A DNA stretch of 64,000 nucleotides from Clostridia bacterium (GCA_017549205.1 JAFYVH010000001.1:61462-125461), one strand, 5' to 3'; positions 51,347 to 61,789 are shown, counted from the stretch's first letter. Notes: generated by a model not told the origin, from the sequence alone. Program-made: numbers and translations.

Positions 51347-52747
51347 ATGATTAAATTTGGAACAGGTGGCTGGCGTGCCATCATTGGTGATGAATTCATT
51401 CGTGAAAATGTTCGGCTTTTAGCCCAGGCAATCAGTGATAACATGAAAGGCGATAACAAGGGAATTGTTATTGGTTATGACAGACGATTTCTTTCAGATA
51501 TGGCGTCTAAATGGGCAGCTGAAGTTTTTGCAGGCAATGGCATAACCGTACATTTTATTGACCATATTGCTCCCACACCCTTAGTTATGTTCACAGTTAA
51601 AATGCTTGGCACAAAATATGGCATGGCAGTAACAGCCAGCCACAACCCTGCAGAGTATAATGGCATTAAGGTTTTCACAGAGGGTGGCCGTGACGCTGAT
51701 TTGTCCATTACACGCGGTTTTGAAGAGCAGATTAAAGCTGGTGTGGATGTTAAGAGCATTGATTTTAACGATGGTGTTAATAAGGGCATTATCAAGCTGA
51801 TGAATACCACCAACGAGTATTTAGATAGTATCATTGACATGATTGATATGGACGCCATCCGCAAATCCGGTTTGAAGATTTTGTTAGACCCCATGTATGG
51901 TGTTTCTAAAACCTCTCTGCAGACCATTTTAATGACAGCCCGTTGTGAAGTTGACCTGATTAACGACCGTCACGATACTTTGTTCGGTGGCCGTTTGCCG
52001 TCTCCTTCTGCTCACACCCTTTCTAAACTTCGCGATATGGTAGTGGAGCAGAATTATGATTTGGGTATTGGTACTGACGGTGATGCAGACCGAATTGGTA
52101 TCATTGACGACCAAGGTACCTTCATTCATCCCAATGAAATTTTAGCATTGCTCAGCTACTATCTGTATGAATATAAAGGCTGGCGTGGCGATATTGTCCG
52201 TAACATTGCCACAACTCATCTGCTTGATAAAATTGCTGCAGATTATGGTCAGAAGTGCCATGAAGTTCCGGTTGGCTTTAAATTTATCTCCGGCAAAATG
52301 GACGAAACCGATGCCATGATTGGCGGTGAATCCAGCGGCGGTCTTTCCATTCGTGGTCACATTAAGGGTAAAGACGGCATCTTTGCCTCTTCACTGCTTG
52401 TTGAAATGATTTCTGTTTGCGGTCGTCGTATTTCCGAAATTTTAAATGAGATTTATGCAAAATACGGCAAAACACAAATGAGCGAGTTTGACACCAAGTT
52501 CTCTCAAGAAAAGAAAGATGAATTAACCGAGATTTTGTTTGTTAAAAAGGAACTGCCTGATTTTGGTATTGCCATTGACCATGTAAGCTATGAAGACGGC
52601 TGCAAGGTTTATTTTGAAGACGGCACATGGATTATTGCCCGTTTCTCAGGCACCGAACCTCTCCTGCGTGTTTTCTGCGAAATGGAAACTATGGAAAAGG
52701 CAAAGGAAATTACAGACATCTGGGTAAAGGCTTTAGGCCTGGCATAA
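51347..52747 (+). CDS. Phosphoglucomutase/phosphomannomutase family protein
   Basis: 466-aa alpha-D-phosphohexomutase. N-terminal FGTGGWRAIIGDEF, the phosphoserine loop AVTASHNPAEYNG, the Mg loop GTDGDADRIGIID, the sugar-binding GGESSGGLSIRGH and the C-terminal phosphate site ARFSGTEPLLRVF. Probable role: interconversion of glucose 1- and 6-phosphate (or mannose). The -10 TATAAT at 51224-51229 with AAGACA at 51201-51206 is a possible promoter. A clean terminator follows. Confidence 0.92.
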   Translation: MIKFGTGGWRAIIGDEFIRENVRLLAQAISDNMKGDNKGIVIGYDRRFLSDMASKWAAEVFAGNGITVHFIDHIAPTPLVMFTVKMLGTKYGMAVTASHNPAEYNGIKVFTEGGRDADLSITRGFEEQIKAGVDVKSIDFNDGVNKGIIKLMNTTNEYLDSIIDMIDMDAIRKSGLKILLDPMYGVSKTSLQTILMTARCEVDLINDRHDTLFGGRLPSPSAHTLSKLRDMVVEQNYDLGIGTDGDADRIGIIDDQGTFIHPNEILALLSYYLYEYKGWRGDIVRNIATTHLLDKIAADYGQKCHEVPVGFKFISGKMDETDAMIGGESSGGLSIRGHIKGKDGIFASSLLVEMISVCGRRISEILNEIYAKYGKTQMSEFDTKFSQEKKDELTEILFVKKELPDFGIAIDHVSYEDGCKVYFEDGTWIIARFSGTEPLLRVFCEMETMEKAKEITDIWVKALGLA

Positions 52748-52760
52748 AATTAAAAAGAAT

Positions 52761-52800
52761 AAAGGGCTGTGTAAACCAAATGTTTACACAGCCCTTTTTG
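52761..52800. terminator. Bidirectional terminator
   Basis: 16-bp stem AAAGGGCTGTGTAAAC (52761-52776) with its complement (52782-52797), T-run on the plus side; between convergent genes. Confidence 0.93.
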
Positions 52801-52807
52801 TTATCTT

Positions 52808-55207
52808 TTAATCATTTAAGCTTTCGGCATAGCGCACGGCTTCCATGGCGTCTTTTGCATAGTAATCGGCGCCGGCCATATCAGCATATTCTTGTGTGAG
52901 CACAGCACCACCCACCATGACCTTGCAGGTGGGATATTCTTTTTTTAAAAGCTCAATGGTTTTTGCCATTGAGGGCACGGTTGTTGTCATTAATGCACTC
53001 AATCCCACCAATGTTGCCGATTCTTTTTTGGCAGTCTCTACAACCGCTTCAGGCGGTACATCTTTGCCTAAATCCAAGACATGATAATCATAGTTTTCTA
53101 AAAGGGTTTTCACAATGTTTTTGCCAATGTCGTGAATATCTCCCTCTACGGTGGCGACAATGATTTTATATTTTTTGGCTCTTGTGTTGCCGCTACTTGC
53201 CAGTTGTGCTTTTATTACATCAAAAGCAGATTTTGCAGCTTCGGCACTCATCAAAAGTTGAGGCAAAAAGGCCTTTTTTTGTTCAAAATCTGTTCCGATT
53301 GTATTAAGAGCAGGGATGATGCAATCATTAATCACCGTCATAACGTTGTGTACAGCAAGCAGCTTTTTGGCGGTGAGTGAAGCTTCATCTTTAAGCCCTT
53401 TGATAATGGCGCGCCTTAAGGTGTGCTCGTCTGATGCAGGCTCTGTCTTTGTTTGTGCCGGAACTTTATCGTCTTTTTGTTCTGTTGCATAGACAATGTA
53501 TGTGGCACATTGTGGATCTAAGTTTGAGAGAGCACAAAAGCTATAATAAGCATCCAGCATGCCTTTAGTATGGGGGTTCATAATAGCAGCTGAAAGACCT
53601 GATTGCATTGCCATGGTGAAAAAGGCAGCATTAACAGTTTCGCGGCTTGGAAGTCCAAAAGACACATTGGAAACGCCAAGGCTTGTTTTAAGCCCCATGG
53701 CGTGTAAACGCCTAATGCACTCAAGGGTTACAAGAGCAGAGGAGCTATCAGAACTGATGGTCATGGCCAAGGGGTCAAAAATGAGATTGTGGGGCAAAAT
53801 GCCATAAGATGTCGCTGTTTCAACAATTTTTTCAGCAATTGCCATTCGGCCATCTGCTGTTTCAGGAATGCCACTTTCGTCAAGGGTCAGGGCAATCACA
53901 ACACCGCCATATTTTGCAGCAAGTGGAAAAACAGAGTCCATAACCTCTTGTTTTCCGTTAACAGAGTTAATAAAAGGCTTTCCGTTGTAAATGCGCAGAG
54001 CAGCCTCCATAGCTACCGGGTCAGCGGTGTCAATTTGCAGGGGCAAGTCGGTCACTGCCTGCATAAGAGAAACGCAGTGGGGAAGCACGGCACATTCATC
54101 AATTTCAGGCAGCCCCACATTAACATCCAACATGTGAGCGCCTGCCTCTTGCTGCGCCACCGCCTCTTGCAAAACATAATCATAATTCTTTTCCCGCAGA
54201 GCAGCCTTGAACAAAGGCTTGCCGGTGGGGTTGATTCTCTCGCCAATTAAGATAGGCTTTTCATTTAAATAAAGAGCCTGTGTATAGGACGAAGCAACGG
54301 TAAGGTTTTTGGCAGTAATCTCGTTAAAAGGCAGGTTTTTGACCTGATTATGCATGGCGCGGATATGCTCCGGCGTTGTACCGCAGCAACCGCCTAAAAT
54401 TGTTGCACCGGCGCAGGCGATTTTTTCCATGGCCTTTGCAAAAGCTTCGGGCATCACCTCAAAGACAGTGCGCCCGTCACGCATCACCGGCAGCCCGGCA
54501 TTGGGGTTAACAATCACAGGGGTGGAGCTTTTTGCCACCAAAGTTTCCACAACGGGCAACATGCTTTCGGGACCCAGGCTGCAGTTTATGCCCAAAGCAT
54601 CAACCTTAAGACCTTCTAAAAGAGCAACCATGGCCTCGGGTGTGGCACCTGTCATAAGCTTGCCGGATTCATCATAAGCATTGGTGACAAAAATCGGTAA
54701 ATCAGTGTTTTCCTTTGCGGCTAAAACGGCGGCCTTTGTTTCGTAGCTGTCGTTCATGGTTTCGATTAAAATAAGGTCAACACCATATTGTGCGCCCAGT
54801 TTTATGGTTTCGGTAAAAAGAGCCACAGCATCTAAAAAGGCAAGGTCACCCAGGGGTTTTAAAAGCTTTCCTGATGGGCCAATGTCCAAAGCAATAAATT
54901 TATCTTTTTTTCCACACAAATTAACAGCCTCTTTAGCGCAGCGAACAGCGGCAGCAACAACAGCCTCTAAAGTTGGCATGCCGTCTTTGCCGTTAAATTT
55001 TAACAAATTGGCGCCAAAGGTGTTTGTGGTTATGATGTCACTGCCGGCCTCAAGATAGGCAAGATGCAGTTTTGTGATTTCATCAGGATGTGTGATGTTC
55101 CACAATTCAGGCAATTCACCGGGGGCAAGACCGCGGGCTTGCAGACTGGTTCCGTAGCCACCGTCAAAAAACAATCTGCCTTTGTGGAGCTTTTCAAGTA
55201 ATTGCAT
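52808..55207 (-). CDS. metH: Cobalamin-dependent methionine synthase, without activation domain
   Basis: 799 aa. Domains in order: homocysteine-binding barrel with zinc cysteines (GINCSLGP, ILGGCCGTTPEH; ~1-300), methyltetrahydrofolate-binding barrel (~320-570, GERINPTGKPLFK, MLDVNVGLPEI), B12 cap and B12-binding domain (~590-799) with the His ligand in DIHDIGKNIV. The C-terminal activation domain of E. coli MetH is missing; the next gene upstream supplies it as a separate protein. Start at 55207: GGAGG 8 nt upstream; the frame is open to 55243 but without a ribosome site. Confidence 0.95.
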   Translation of the reverse strand: MQLLEKLHKGRLFFDGGYGTSLQARGLAPGELPELWNITHPDEITKLHLAYLEAGSDIITTNTFGANLLKFNGKDGMPTLEAVVAAAVRCAKEAVNLCGKKDKFIALDIGPSGKLLKPLGDLAFLDAVALFTETIKLGAQYGVDLILIETMNDSYETKAAVLAAKENTDLPIFVTNAYDESGKLMTGATPEAMVALLEGLKVDALGINCSLGPESMLPVVETLVAKSSTPVIVNPNAGLPVMRDGRTVFEVMPEAFAKAMEKIACAGATILGGCCGTTPEHIRAMHNQVKNLPFNEITAKNLTVASSYTQALYLNEKPILIGERINPTGKPLFKAALREKNYDYVLQEAVAQQEAGAHMLDVNVGLPEIDECAVLPHCVSLMQAVTDLPLQIDTADPVAMEAALRIYNGKPFINSVNGKQEVMDSVFPLAAKYGGVVIALTLDESGIPETADGRMAIAEKIVETATSYGILPHNLIFDPLAMTISSDSSSALVTLECIRRLHAMGLKTSLGVSNVSFGLPSRETVNAAFFTMAMQSGLSAAIMNPHTKGMLDAYYSFCALSNLDPQCATYIVYATEQKDDKVPAQTKTEPASDEHTLRRAIIKGLKDEASLTAKKLLAVHNVMTVINDCIIPALNTIGTDFEQKKAFLPQLLMSAEAAKSAFDVIKAQLASSGNTRAKKYKIIVATVEGDIHDIGKNIVKTLLENYDYHVLDLGKDVPPEAVVETAKKESATLVGLSALMTTTVPSMAKTIELLKKEYPTCKVMVGGAVLTQEYADMAGADYYAKDAMEAVRYAESLND

Positions 55208-55243
55208 TTTGGTTTCCTCCAAAGTGTATCTATGTGTAGTCAT

Positions 55244-55855
55244 TTATTTCTTTTTAATGCCAATCACAGCTGTGACAGATTTACTGGGGGTCATTAAAAG
55301 ACTGTCTGTTAATGTAACACCGATTTTTCGACCACAGTCTAAAATTCTAAAAATATCTTTTTGAACAGATAAAGGAAAATCACCATATCCCGGGCTGAAA
55401 CGGGGGAGAAGATGATTGTTTTTTTTATTCTCTGTAGCAGCGAAACGGGCACACAAAAGATCGCACCAGCCCTCAACAGCTGCCGTGCCCACAGCTTGTG
55501 CCGTAACAGCATGGCTAGGCGAAAGTAAAGAATATTTTTGAATAATGCGGTCAATAGCCACGCCAACAGTTGCTGCCAAAAGAATCATTTCGTGGGCATC
55601 TGCCAAATGCTTGTTAAGTGTTTTTGAATGGGTTGCAGTAAACCCCAAATCCATGCCCCCTTCAGATAGCTTGGTGATAGGGAAACGCACAAAACAAGCC
55701 TTGCAAGACAAAAGCGGATACATTTCTTCAATGCAATTTTCTGCAAGGGCGTGCAGGGACGCATCGTTAGTTTGCGCATCGCATTGCATGTAGCGAAGCA
55801 CATCGCATGAGTTAATCGGCACCTCTTTGTAGTCGGCAAAAACCGTTTCGATCAT
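55244..55855 (-). CDS. Methionine synthase activation subunit
   Basis: 203-aa protein with the MetH reactivation-domain fold: LVVCARF-like middle, FSPGYGDFPLSVQKDIFRIL and LTDSLLMTPSKSVTAVIG, the SAM-binding end typical of this family. It reductively methylates oxidised cobalamin on MetH. It lies between metF and metH with a 4-nt overlap to metF, so the three enzymes act as one unit. Confidence 0.88.
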   Translation of the reverse strand: MIETVFADYKEVPINSCDVLRYMQCDAQTNDASLHALAENCIEEMYPLLSCKACFVRFPITKLSEGGMDLGFTATHSKTLNKHLADAHEMILLAATVGVAIDRIIQKYSLLSPSHAVTAQAVGTAAVEGWCDLLCARFAATENKKNNHLLPRFSPGYGDFPLSVQKDIFRILDCGRKIGVTLTDSLLMTPSKSVTAVIGIKKK

Positions 55856-56736
55856 TCATTCTTTTCCTTTCGGGGAATAATTTCAGATAAGTTGCTTTGG
55901 ATAGCAGCTGCAACCTCAGGCTTATTCATGGAATAAACATGAATGGCATGAACACCGTTTGCCAAGAGGTCAATAATCTGGTCCGTTGCATAGGCAATGC
56001 CTGCCTGCATCATGGCAGCAGGATTGTCACCAAAACGGTCAACAATAGATAAAAACCGCTGGGGCAGATATGTGCCGGAGAGTGCACAAATACGCTTGAT
56101 TTGCTTTGAATTGGTTACCGGCATAATGCCAGCCACAATGGGAACAGTGATGCCGGCCTCACGGATTTTATATAAAAAACTGTATAAAACACTGTTATCA
56201 AAAAACATCTGTGTTGTCAAAAAATCGCAACCCATATCCACTTTTTCTTTTAAATGTCGAATGTCTTCATCACGATTTACAGATTCAACATGACCCTCCG
56301 GATAACAAGCACCACCAATGCAAAAATCACCCTGTTTATTAATTTCTGCAATCAGCTGTGCAGCATACTGAAATTCACGCTTTTTGTCGGGGTCGGCATC
56401 CTGTGGTAAATCACCACGAAGTGCCAGAATGTTTTCAATGCCGTTTTCCTTTAATACAGTAAGCTGCTGTGCAATTTTTTCTTTGGTTGAAGAAACGCAG
56501 GTTAAATGGGCAAGAGGCGTTACACCGTGGTTTTTCAAAAGATTGGCCGCAATAGAAACGCTGAAAGCATCCGTGCTGCCGCCGGCTCCGTATGTAACGC
56601 TCATATAATCGGGATTTAAAGCTGCAATATGTTCGGTTGCAAATTGCACACTTTGGTATGCATCTGTTGTTTTTGGTGGAAAAACCTCAAAAGACAGGGT
56701 TGGCTTTTTTTGACTGAAAATTTCAGATAATTTCAT
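55852..56736 (-). CDS. metF: 5,10-methylenetetrahydrofolate reductase
   Basis: 294-aa flavoprotein that makes 5-methyltetrahydrofolate for MetH. Motifs: LSFEVFPPKT at the start, YMSVTYGAGGS, LTCVSSTKEKIAQQL, ALRGDLPQDADP, GCDFLTTQMFFDN and GIMPVTN. The first gene of the operon metF-activation-metH. It has its own promoter; no SAM riboswitch was seen in its leader. Confidence 0.95.
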   Translation of the reverse strand: MKLSEIFSQKKPTLSFEVFPPKTTDAYQSVQFATEHIAALNPDYMSVTYGAGGSTDAFSVSIAANLLKNHGVTPLAHLTCVSSTKEKIAQQLTVLKENGIENILALRGDLPQDADPDKKREFQYAAQLIAEINKQGDFCIGGACYPEGHVESVNRDEDIRHLKEKVDMGCDFLTTQMFFDNSVLYSFLYKIREAGITVPIVAGIMPVTNSKQIKRICALSGTYLPQRFLSIVDRFGDNPAAMMQAGIAYATDQIIDLLANGVHAIHVYSMNKPEVAAAIQSNLSEIIPRKEKNE

Positions 56737-56772
56737 GCAGAATGTCCCCTTTTAAATAAATTCGACATAAAA

Positions 56773-56801
56773 ATTATATATTTTTTTAATCTAAAAGTCA
56801 A
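56773..56801 (-). promoter_or_regulatory. SigA promoter of the metF operon
   Basis: Minus strand: TTGACT (56801-56796), 17 nt, TATAAT (56778-56773). The leader is only ~30 nt long. Confidence 0.82.
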
Positions 56802-56874
56802 TATAAGCCAATTTATCTTTTTCCGTAATATCCGAAAAAATAATGATAAAAATAAACTTTTTTTAATATTTCTC

Positions 56875-56903
56875 TTTACCTTTTTGGCTCAATGTATTAT
56901 AAT
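56875..56903 (+). promoter_or_regulatory. SigA promoter of the PPi-PFK gene
   Basis: TTTACC (56875-56880), 17 nt, TATAAT (56898-56903). Confidence 0.75.
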
Positions 56904-56936
56904 ATAAATAATATGAATAAATAAAGGAGTAAAATT

Positions 56937-58598
56937 ATGGAAATTTCTTCATTACAAAAAGCTAGATATGGATATTCACCTAAGTTACCCAAAATGCTCC
57001 GTGGCGGCATTTCTGAAATCTGCGTTTCAGAGGGTGCAGAAACAACCAGCGTAGCTGATTGCGAAAAAATTAAAGCGCTTTTCCCCAATACCTATGGTAA
57101 AAAGGAAATCGTCTTCAAAAAAGGTGAAAACACCGCTGCCGTTAAAAAGCAGACCGTAGGTGTTATTCTTTCCGGCGGACAGGCTCCCGGCGGACACAAT
57201 GTTATTTGCGGACTTTATGATGCTTTAAAGGCTGCAAATCCCGAGAATGTACTTTTTGGTTTTAAAAACGGTCCCAGCGGTCTTATTGAAGATGATTACA
57301 TCGTTTTTGACGATGCCTATATTGATGAATATAGAAACACAGGTGGTTTTGACATTATTGGTTCCGGCAGAACAAAGCTTGAAACCAATGAGCAGTTTGC
57401 CATTGTTGCAGAAGTTTGCAAAAAACATGGCATTAATGCTGTTGTTATCATCGGCGGTGACGATTCTAACACAAATGCAGCTGTGTTGGCTGAATATTTT
57501 GCAGCGAACAACACCGGAGTGCAGGTAATCGGCTGCCCCAAAACCATTGACGGTGACCTTAAAAACGAAGACATTGATTGCTCATTTGGTTTTGATACTG
57601 CAACAAAAACATATAGCGAATTAATTGGTAACATTGGCAGAGATGCAAACTCCGCTAAAAAGTATTGGCACTTTGTAAAGGTTATGGGTCGTTCTGCTTC
57701 TCATGTTGCCTTAGAGTGTGCCTTAGAGACACAACCGAACATTTGCCTTATTTCTGAGGAAGTTGCAGCTAAGAAAATGTCACTTTCTCAAATTGCTGAT
57801 TACATTGCTGATTCTGTTGCAAACAGGGCAGCTAAGGGCATGAATTTCGGTGTTGCCATCATTCCTGAGGGCGTTGTTGAATTTGTACCCGAATTTTCTG
57901 TTTTAATTGCAGAAATTAACGAGCTTTTAGCAGGCAGCAAAGCAGATGCCTTTAATGAACTGCCTACATGGGAAGAAAAATATGCGTTTATTAAAAACGG
58001 CTTGACCGAAGCATCAATGGAAGTGTTTGCCATTCTGCCCCAGAGCATTCAGCAGCAGCTCTTCTTAGAAAGAGACCCCCATGGCAATGTGCAGGTTTCT
58101 TTGATTGAATCAGAAAAGCTGTTTTCAGCACTTGTTGCTGATAAGCTGGCCGCCAGAAAGAAAGCAGGCACCTACAGCGGCAAATTCTCGCCCATCCATC
58201 ACTTCTTTGGTTATGAAGGCAGATGCGCATTCCCCTCTAATTTTGATGCTGACTATTGCTATTCTTTAGGCTATAATGCATGCTTACTCATTCAGTATGG
58301 CTACAACGGCTATTTATCTAAGGTTTCTAACCTTTCAAAGCCGGCTGATGAATGGGTTGCAGGTGGCATGCCCATAACCAAGATGATGAATATTGAAAGA
58401 AGACACGGTGAAGATAAGCCGGTTATTAAAAAGGCACTTGTTGAGCTTGATGGGAAGCCCTTTAAGTACTTTGAAGCACACAGAGAAGAGTGGGCAGTTG
58501 AAACCTCTTATCTCAACCCCGGTGCTATTCAGTATTATGGACCTACAGAGGTTTGTGACCTCACAACCAAAACCCTTGCATTAGAAAAAGCAGAATAA
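56937..58598 (+). CDS. pfp: Diphosphate-dependent fructose-6-phosphate 1-phosphotransferase
   Basis: Long-type PPi-PFK (553 aa), reversibly making fructose 1,6-bisphosphate with diphosphate. Motifs: [16 protein letters not shown] (phosphate loop), [12 protein letters not shown] (the Asp of GGDDS marks PPi use), [10 protein letters not shown] (catalytic Asp), [12 protein letters not shown] and [13 protein letters not shown]. It would serve glycolysis and gluconeogenesis in an energy-limited anaerobe. Single-gene unit with its own promoter and terminator. Confidence 0.95.
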   Translation: MEISSLQKARYGYSPKLPKMLRGGISEICVSEGAETTSVADCEKIKALFPNTYGKKEIVFKKGENTAAVKKQTVGVILSGGQAPGGHNVICGLYDALKAANPENVLFGFKNGPSGLIEDDYIVFDDAYIDEYRNTGGFDIIGSGRTKLETNEQFAIVAEVCKKHGINAVVIIGGDDSNTNAAVLAEYFAANNTGVQVIGCPKTIDGDLKNEDIDCSFGFDTATKTYSELIGNIGRDANSAKKYWHFVKVMGRSASHVALECALETQPNICLISEEVAAKKMSLSQIADYIADSVANRAAKGMNFGVAIIPEGVVEFVPEFSVLIAEINELLAGSKADAFNELPTWEEKYAFIKNGLTEASMEVFAILPQSIQQQLFLERDPHGNVQVSLIESEKLFSALVADKLAARKKAGTYSGKFSPIHHFFGYEGRCAFPSNFDADYCYSLGYNACLLIQYGYNGYLSKVSNLSKPADEWVAGGMPITKMMNIERRHGEDKPVIKKALVELDGKPFKYFEAHREEWAVETSYLNPGAIQYYGPTEVCDLTTKTLALEKAE

Positions 58599-58600
58599 TT

Positions 58601-58642
58601 GAAAGCGGCTGCAGTTTTGCAGCCGCTTTCTTGTGTTTTACC
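58601..58642 (+). terminator. Terminator of pfp
   Basis: 13-bp stem GAAAGCGGCTGCA (58601-58613) with its complement ending at 58630; T-run is broken (TTGTGTTTT). Confidence 0.8.
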
Positions 58643-58760
58643 TTGAAATGTGAGAAGAAAAAATATATAATTAAATTATGGTTTTAGATGCTATAAAATA
58701 TAATCCGGTCTTGACACAAACTTTTATTTAACAAGTAACATTATGGAGTTGACGAATGTG

Positions 58761-59195
58761 ATGAACAAAATAAGGAACATGACCAAAGAAGATGAAGCTG
58801 CGGTTTTTAAAATGATGCGGTCATTTTATGGCTCGCCTGCGGTTTTTACCAACGGGTCTGATGAAATATTTTTAAATGACATTGAAAACTGTATTAACGA
58901 AAACCCGTATTTAGAAGGCTATGTTATAGAAAGCGGGAAAGCGATACAGGGCTATGCCATGATTGCCAAAAGCTATTCAACCGAATTTGGCAAGCCGTGC
59001 ATTTGGATTGAGGATTTATATATTAAAGAAGCCTTTAGAGGCTTGGGTCTCGGCAATCTTTTTATGGACTTTATTATGCAGAAATATGCAGATTGTGTTT
59101 TTCGTTTAGAAGTTGAAGAAGAAAATGAAAAGGCCGTTAAGCTATATAGTAAATTAGGATTTACTGTTTTACCCTATATGGAAATGAAAAAATAA
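58761..59195 (+). CDS. GNAT-family N-acetyltransferase
   Basis: 144-aa acetyltransferase with the acetyl-CoA site EDLYIKEAFRGLGLGNLFM (R/QxxGxG/A type) and the end EKAVKLYSKLGFTVLPYMEM. The substrate is unknown; the pattern resembles diamine or ribosomal-protein acetylases. Start: ATG 58761 or GTG 58758, given GGAG at 58746-58749; the ATG at 58743 has no site before it. Confidence 0.87.
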   Translation: MNKIRNMTKEDEAAVFKMMRSFYGSPAVFTNGSDEIFLNDIENCINENPYLEGYVIESGKAIQGYAMIAKSYSTEFGKPCIWIEDLYIKEAFRGLGLGNLFMDFIMQKYADCVFRLEVEEENEKAVKLYSKLGFTVLPYMEMKK

Positions 59196-59276
59196 AACTA
59201 AAAATTGCAATGGATAACATAAAAGTCTTCGCAGAGTGAATATTATGATTTATCAAAATATTTTGCGGAGGGTTTT

Positions 59277-59816
59277 ATGAAAAAAACGTTGATTTTATGG
59301 CAGGTATTTGGATTTATTTTCACGGGCGTGACAGGTGTTATTTTACATTTTATTTTTGATTGGACAAACGAGAGCGTAGTTGTTGCGCCTTTTTCTGCGG
59401 TGAATGAGTCTATTTGGGAACACATGAAATTATTGTTTTACCCAATGCTTGCATTTGCCATTGTTGAAAGTCGGTACATAGGGAAGGATTATAAAAGTTT
59501 TTGGTGTGTCAAGCTGATTGGTATTGTGCTGGGCGTGGTGTTAATTCCTGCCCTATATTATACACTTAACGGCATGTTTGGTTTAACGCCTGATTATGTG
59601 AATATCGCAATTTTTTATGTTGCAGCAGCCATTAGCTATATAGTTGAAATTAAATTGATGAAAAACGATATAATTAATGGTTGTTTGCCAGAAAAAGCAT
59701 GGGGAATTTTCGTGCTGATTGCAGTCTTGTTTACAGTGTTCACATTTCTCCCGCCACAAATTCCACTCTTTAAAGACCCGGTTACCAACACATATGGATT
59801 CTATCAAATCAAATAA
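59277..59816 (+). CDS. Multi-pass membrane protein (DUF6512-like)
   Basis: 179-aa membrane protein with about five hydrophobic helices (~5-27, 48-62, 78-98, 107-127, 140-160) and a conserved-looking FSAVNESIWEHMKLLF loop. Its likeness to the DUF6512 family is from memory of that motif. Function unknown. GGAGG precedes the ATG. Confidence 0.75.
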   Translation: MKKTLILWQVFGFIFTGVTGVILHFIFDWTNESVVVAPFSAVNESIWEHMKLLFYPMLAFAIVESRYIGKDYKSFWCVKLIGIVLGVVLIPALYYTLNGMFGLTPDYVNIAIFYVAAAISYIVEIKLMKNDIINGCLPEKAWGIFVLIAVLFTVFTFLPPQIPLFKDPVTNTYGFYQIK

Positions 59817-59917
59817 TAACTTGTTGCAGGTATAGGGTAGATTCAGTTATGATTCTTTAATCAGTGAATTTAATTTATATATACCTATAATTTATGGGGT
59901 GTGTCATGTAAAATCAC

Positions 59918-59946
59918 TTGACTTTTTTCTGGAAAAGGAGTACAAT
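59918..59946 (+). promoter_or_regulatory. SigA promoter of the AMP-binding gene
   Basis: TTGACT (59918-59923), 17 nt, TACAAT (59941-59946). Confidence 0.8.
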
Positions 59947-60014
59947 ATGTACATATTTAATTTCTTGTTTTAATTAAGGCATGAGATTATGTTACGAAAT
60001 GAGGAAAGATACAA

Positions 60015-61751
60015 ATGACACAAAATATGAGTGCCAAACCTTCTGAAATGAAACCTTGGCAGAAATATTACAGTAATGAAGCTCTTGCAGAAGAGATGCC
60101 AAGATGTACAGCGTACGAAAATCTCAAACAAATTAACGAGAACTATCTTGACCAGGTGGCGCTGCATTATTATGGCAAGAACATTAAATATGGTGAATTT
60201 TTCAAACGAATCGATACATGTGCTGATGCTTTCTATGCCCTTGGCGTCAGAGAGGGCAGCATTGTTTCTTTACTTTCTGTTTCTGTGCCGGAAACGGTTG
60301 TTGCCATTTATGCGCTTAACAAACTTGGTGCCACGGCAAACACCATTGATCCAAGAATGGATGTTAACAGCATAAAGAGAATGGTACTGGAGTCAGAATC
60401 AAAGATTTTGATTGTATTGGATTTAGCATATGCAAAAGTTCGTCAGATTAAAAAAGAAATTGAACAGGAGTATATCGTTGTACAATCGGCAACGCGGTCG
60501 TTGCCCTTTGGAAAAAGGGTTTATAAAAATTTGACCACTCGCATTCCGGTTAATTATAGTGAAGCTGTCATTTCCTGGGATGATTTTCTTGAAAAAGGGA
60601 AGGGGATTAACGCTCCTGCAGCTCCTTATAAAGGTGATGCCACAGCAGCCATTACGTACACAGGCGGCACAACGGGTTTCCCCAAAGGCGTTATGCTGAC
60701 TAACGACAGCATGAATGCCGTTGCGTTTAATTTTAAACATGCCAGCATTTGTGCAAAGAGAAAAGAGAAGTTTTTAGGCATTATTCCCGTGTTCTCATCA
60801 TATGGATTGGTGTGTGGCATGCACATGCCGCTTGCAATAGGCTTAACATTGGTGCTGGTGCCCAATTTTCAGCCAAACAAAATGGGCACTTTAGTTAAAA
60901 AGTTCAAGCCACAGCACATGGTAAGCGTGCCTGCATTTTATGAAATTTTGATGGAAAGTCATGAAATGAAAAATCTTGACCTTTCATTCCTTATTACCTT
61001 GGGTTCAGGCGGAGATACCATGAATGATGGTCTTGAAGGCAAGTTATATGCTTTCTTGAGAGAGCATAACATGCACCGCAATCTTGCGCAGGGCTATGGC
61101 ATGAGTGAACTTTCTGCTGCGGCTTCTTTCTGTGCAGAAGATGTTTATAAACCCGGCAGTGTTGGAATTCCCTCAATCACAACTACGGTTGGCATATTTA
61201 AACCGGATACCTTTGAGGAACTTGACATCGGAGAAGAAGGCGAAATTTGTGTAACAGGACCTTCTATGATGAAAGGCTATTTCAACAATCCGAGAGAAAC
61301 AGAACATGTTATGCGCATGCATCCGGACGGAAAATACTGGATTCATTCGGGAGATATAGGATACTTGGATGAAGATGGATTTTTATATGTAAACGGCCGC
61401 ATTAAGCGGATGATTACAAGATTTGACGGACATAAGATTTTTCCGGTAAACATTGAAAGTCTTGTTATGGAACATCCAAATGTCAGAAACTGTTGTGCCG
61501 TAGGCATAACAGATAGAGAGCATGGTCAGGGTCAGGTTCCGCTGGTTTTGGTTACTCTTTCTGATTGCGATAAAGATGCTGTTTGTAAAGAAATTTTTGA
61601 AACCTGCGACAGACAGCTTGAAGAAAGAGGCAAGCCGGTTTGTGTTATCAGCGTTGACGGAATTCCTCTCACCGGCATGGGCAAGAACGATTATCGTGAG
61701 TTGGAAAAGCAATACGCTGACTATGACTATACATCATTTTTGCAAAAGTAG
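60015..61751 (+). CDS. AMP-binding acyl-CoA synthetase/adenylate-forming enzyme
   Basis: 578-aa class I adenylate-forming enzyme. Core motifs: TYTGGTTGFPKGVML (P-loop A3), QGYGMSELSAAASF (A5), IHSGDIGYLDEDGFLYVNGRIKRMI (A7/A8, given here in parts: SGDIGYLDEDG and NGRIKRMI) and the catalytic Lys in LTGMGKNDYREL (A10). No carrier or condensation domain is fused. Likely a fatty- or aryl-acid activating enzyme; substrate unknown. GAGGAAAG precedes the ATG. Confidence 0.9.
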   Translation: MTQNMSAKPSEMKPWQKYYSNEALAEEMPRCTAYENLKQINENYLDQVALHYYGKNIKYGEFFKRIDTCADAFYALGVREGSIVSLLSVSVPETVVAIYALNKLGATANTIDPRMDVNSIKRMVLESESKILIVLDLAYAKVRQIKKEIEQEYIVVQSATRSLPFGKRVYKNLTTRIPVNYSEAVISWDDFLEKGKGINAPAAPYKGDATAAITYTGGTTGFPKGVMLTNDSMNAVAFNFKHASICAKRKEKFLGIIPVFSSYGLVCGMHMPLAIGLTLVLVPNFQPNKMGTLVKKFKPQHMVSVPAFYEILMESHEMKNLDLSFLITLGSGGDTMNDGLEGKLYAFLREHNMHRNLAQGYGMSELSAAASFCAEDVYKPGSVGIPSITTTVGIFKPDTFEELDIGEEGEICVTGPSMMKGYFNNPRETEHVMRMHPDGKYWIHSGDIGYLDEDGFLYVNGRIKRMITRFDGHKIFPVNIESLVMEHPNVRNCCAVGITDREHGQGQVPLVLVTLSDCDKDAVCKEIFETCDRQLEERGKPVCVISVDGIPLTGMGKNDYRELEKQYADYDYTSFLQK

Positions 61752-61789
61752 TATAAATAAAATAAATAATATTAATAGGAGGAATTCTT

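Noticed and set aside
56737..56936. SAM or other methionine riboswitch upstream of metF
   Set aside because: The promoter sits ~40 nt before the start, and no conserved riboswitch core was recognisable.
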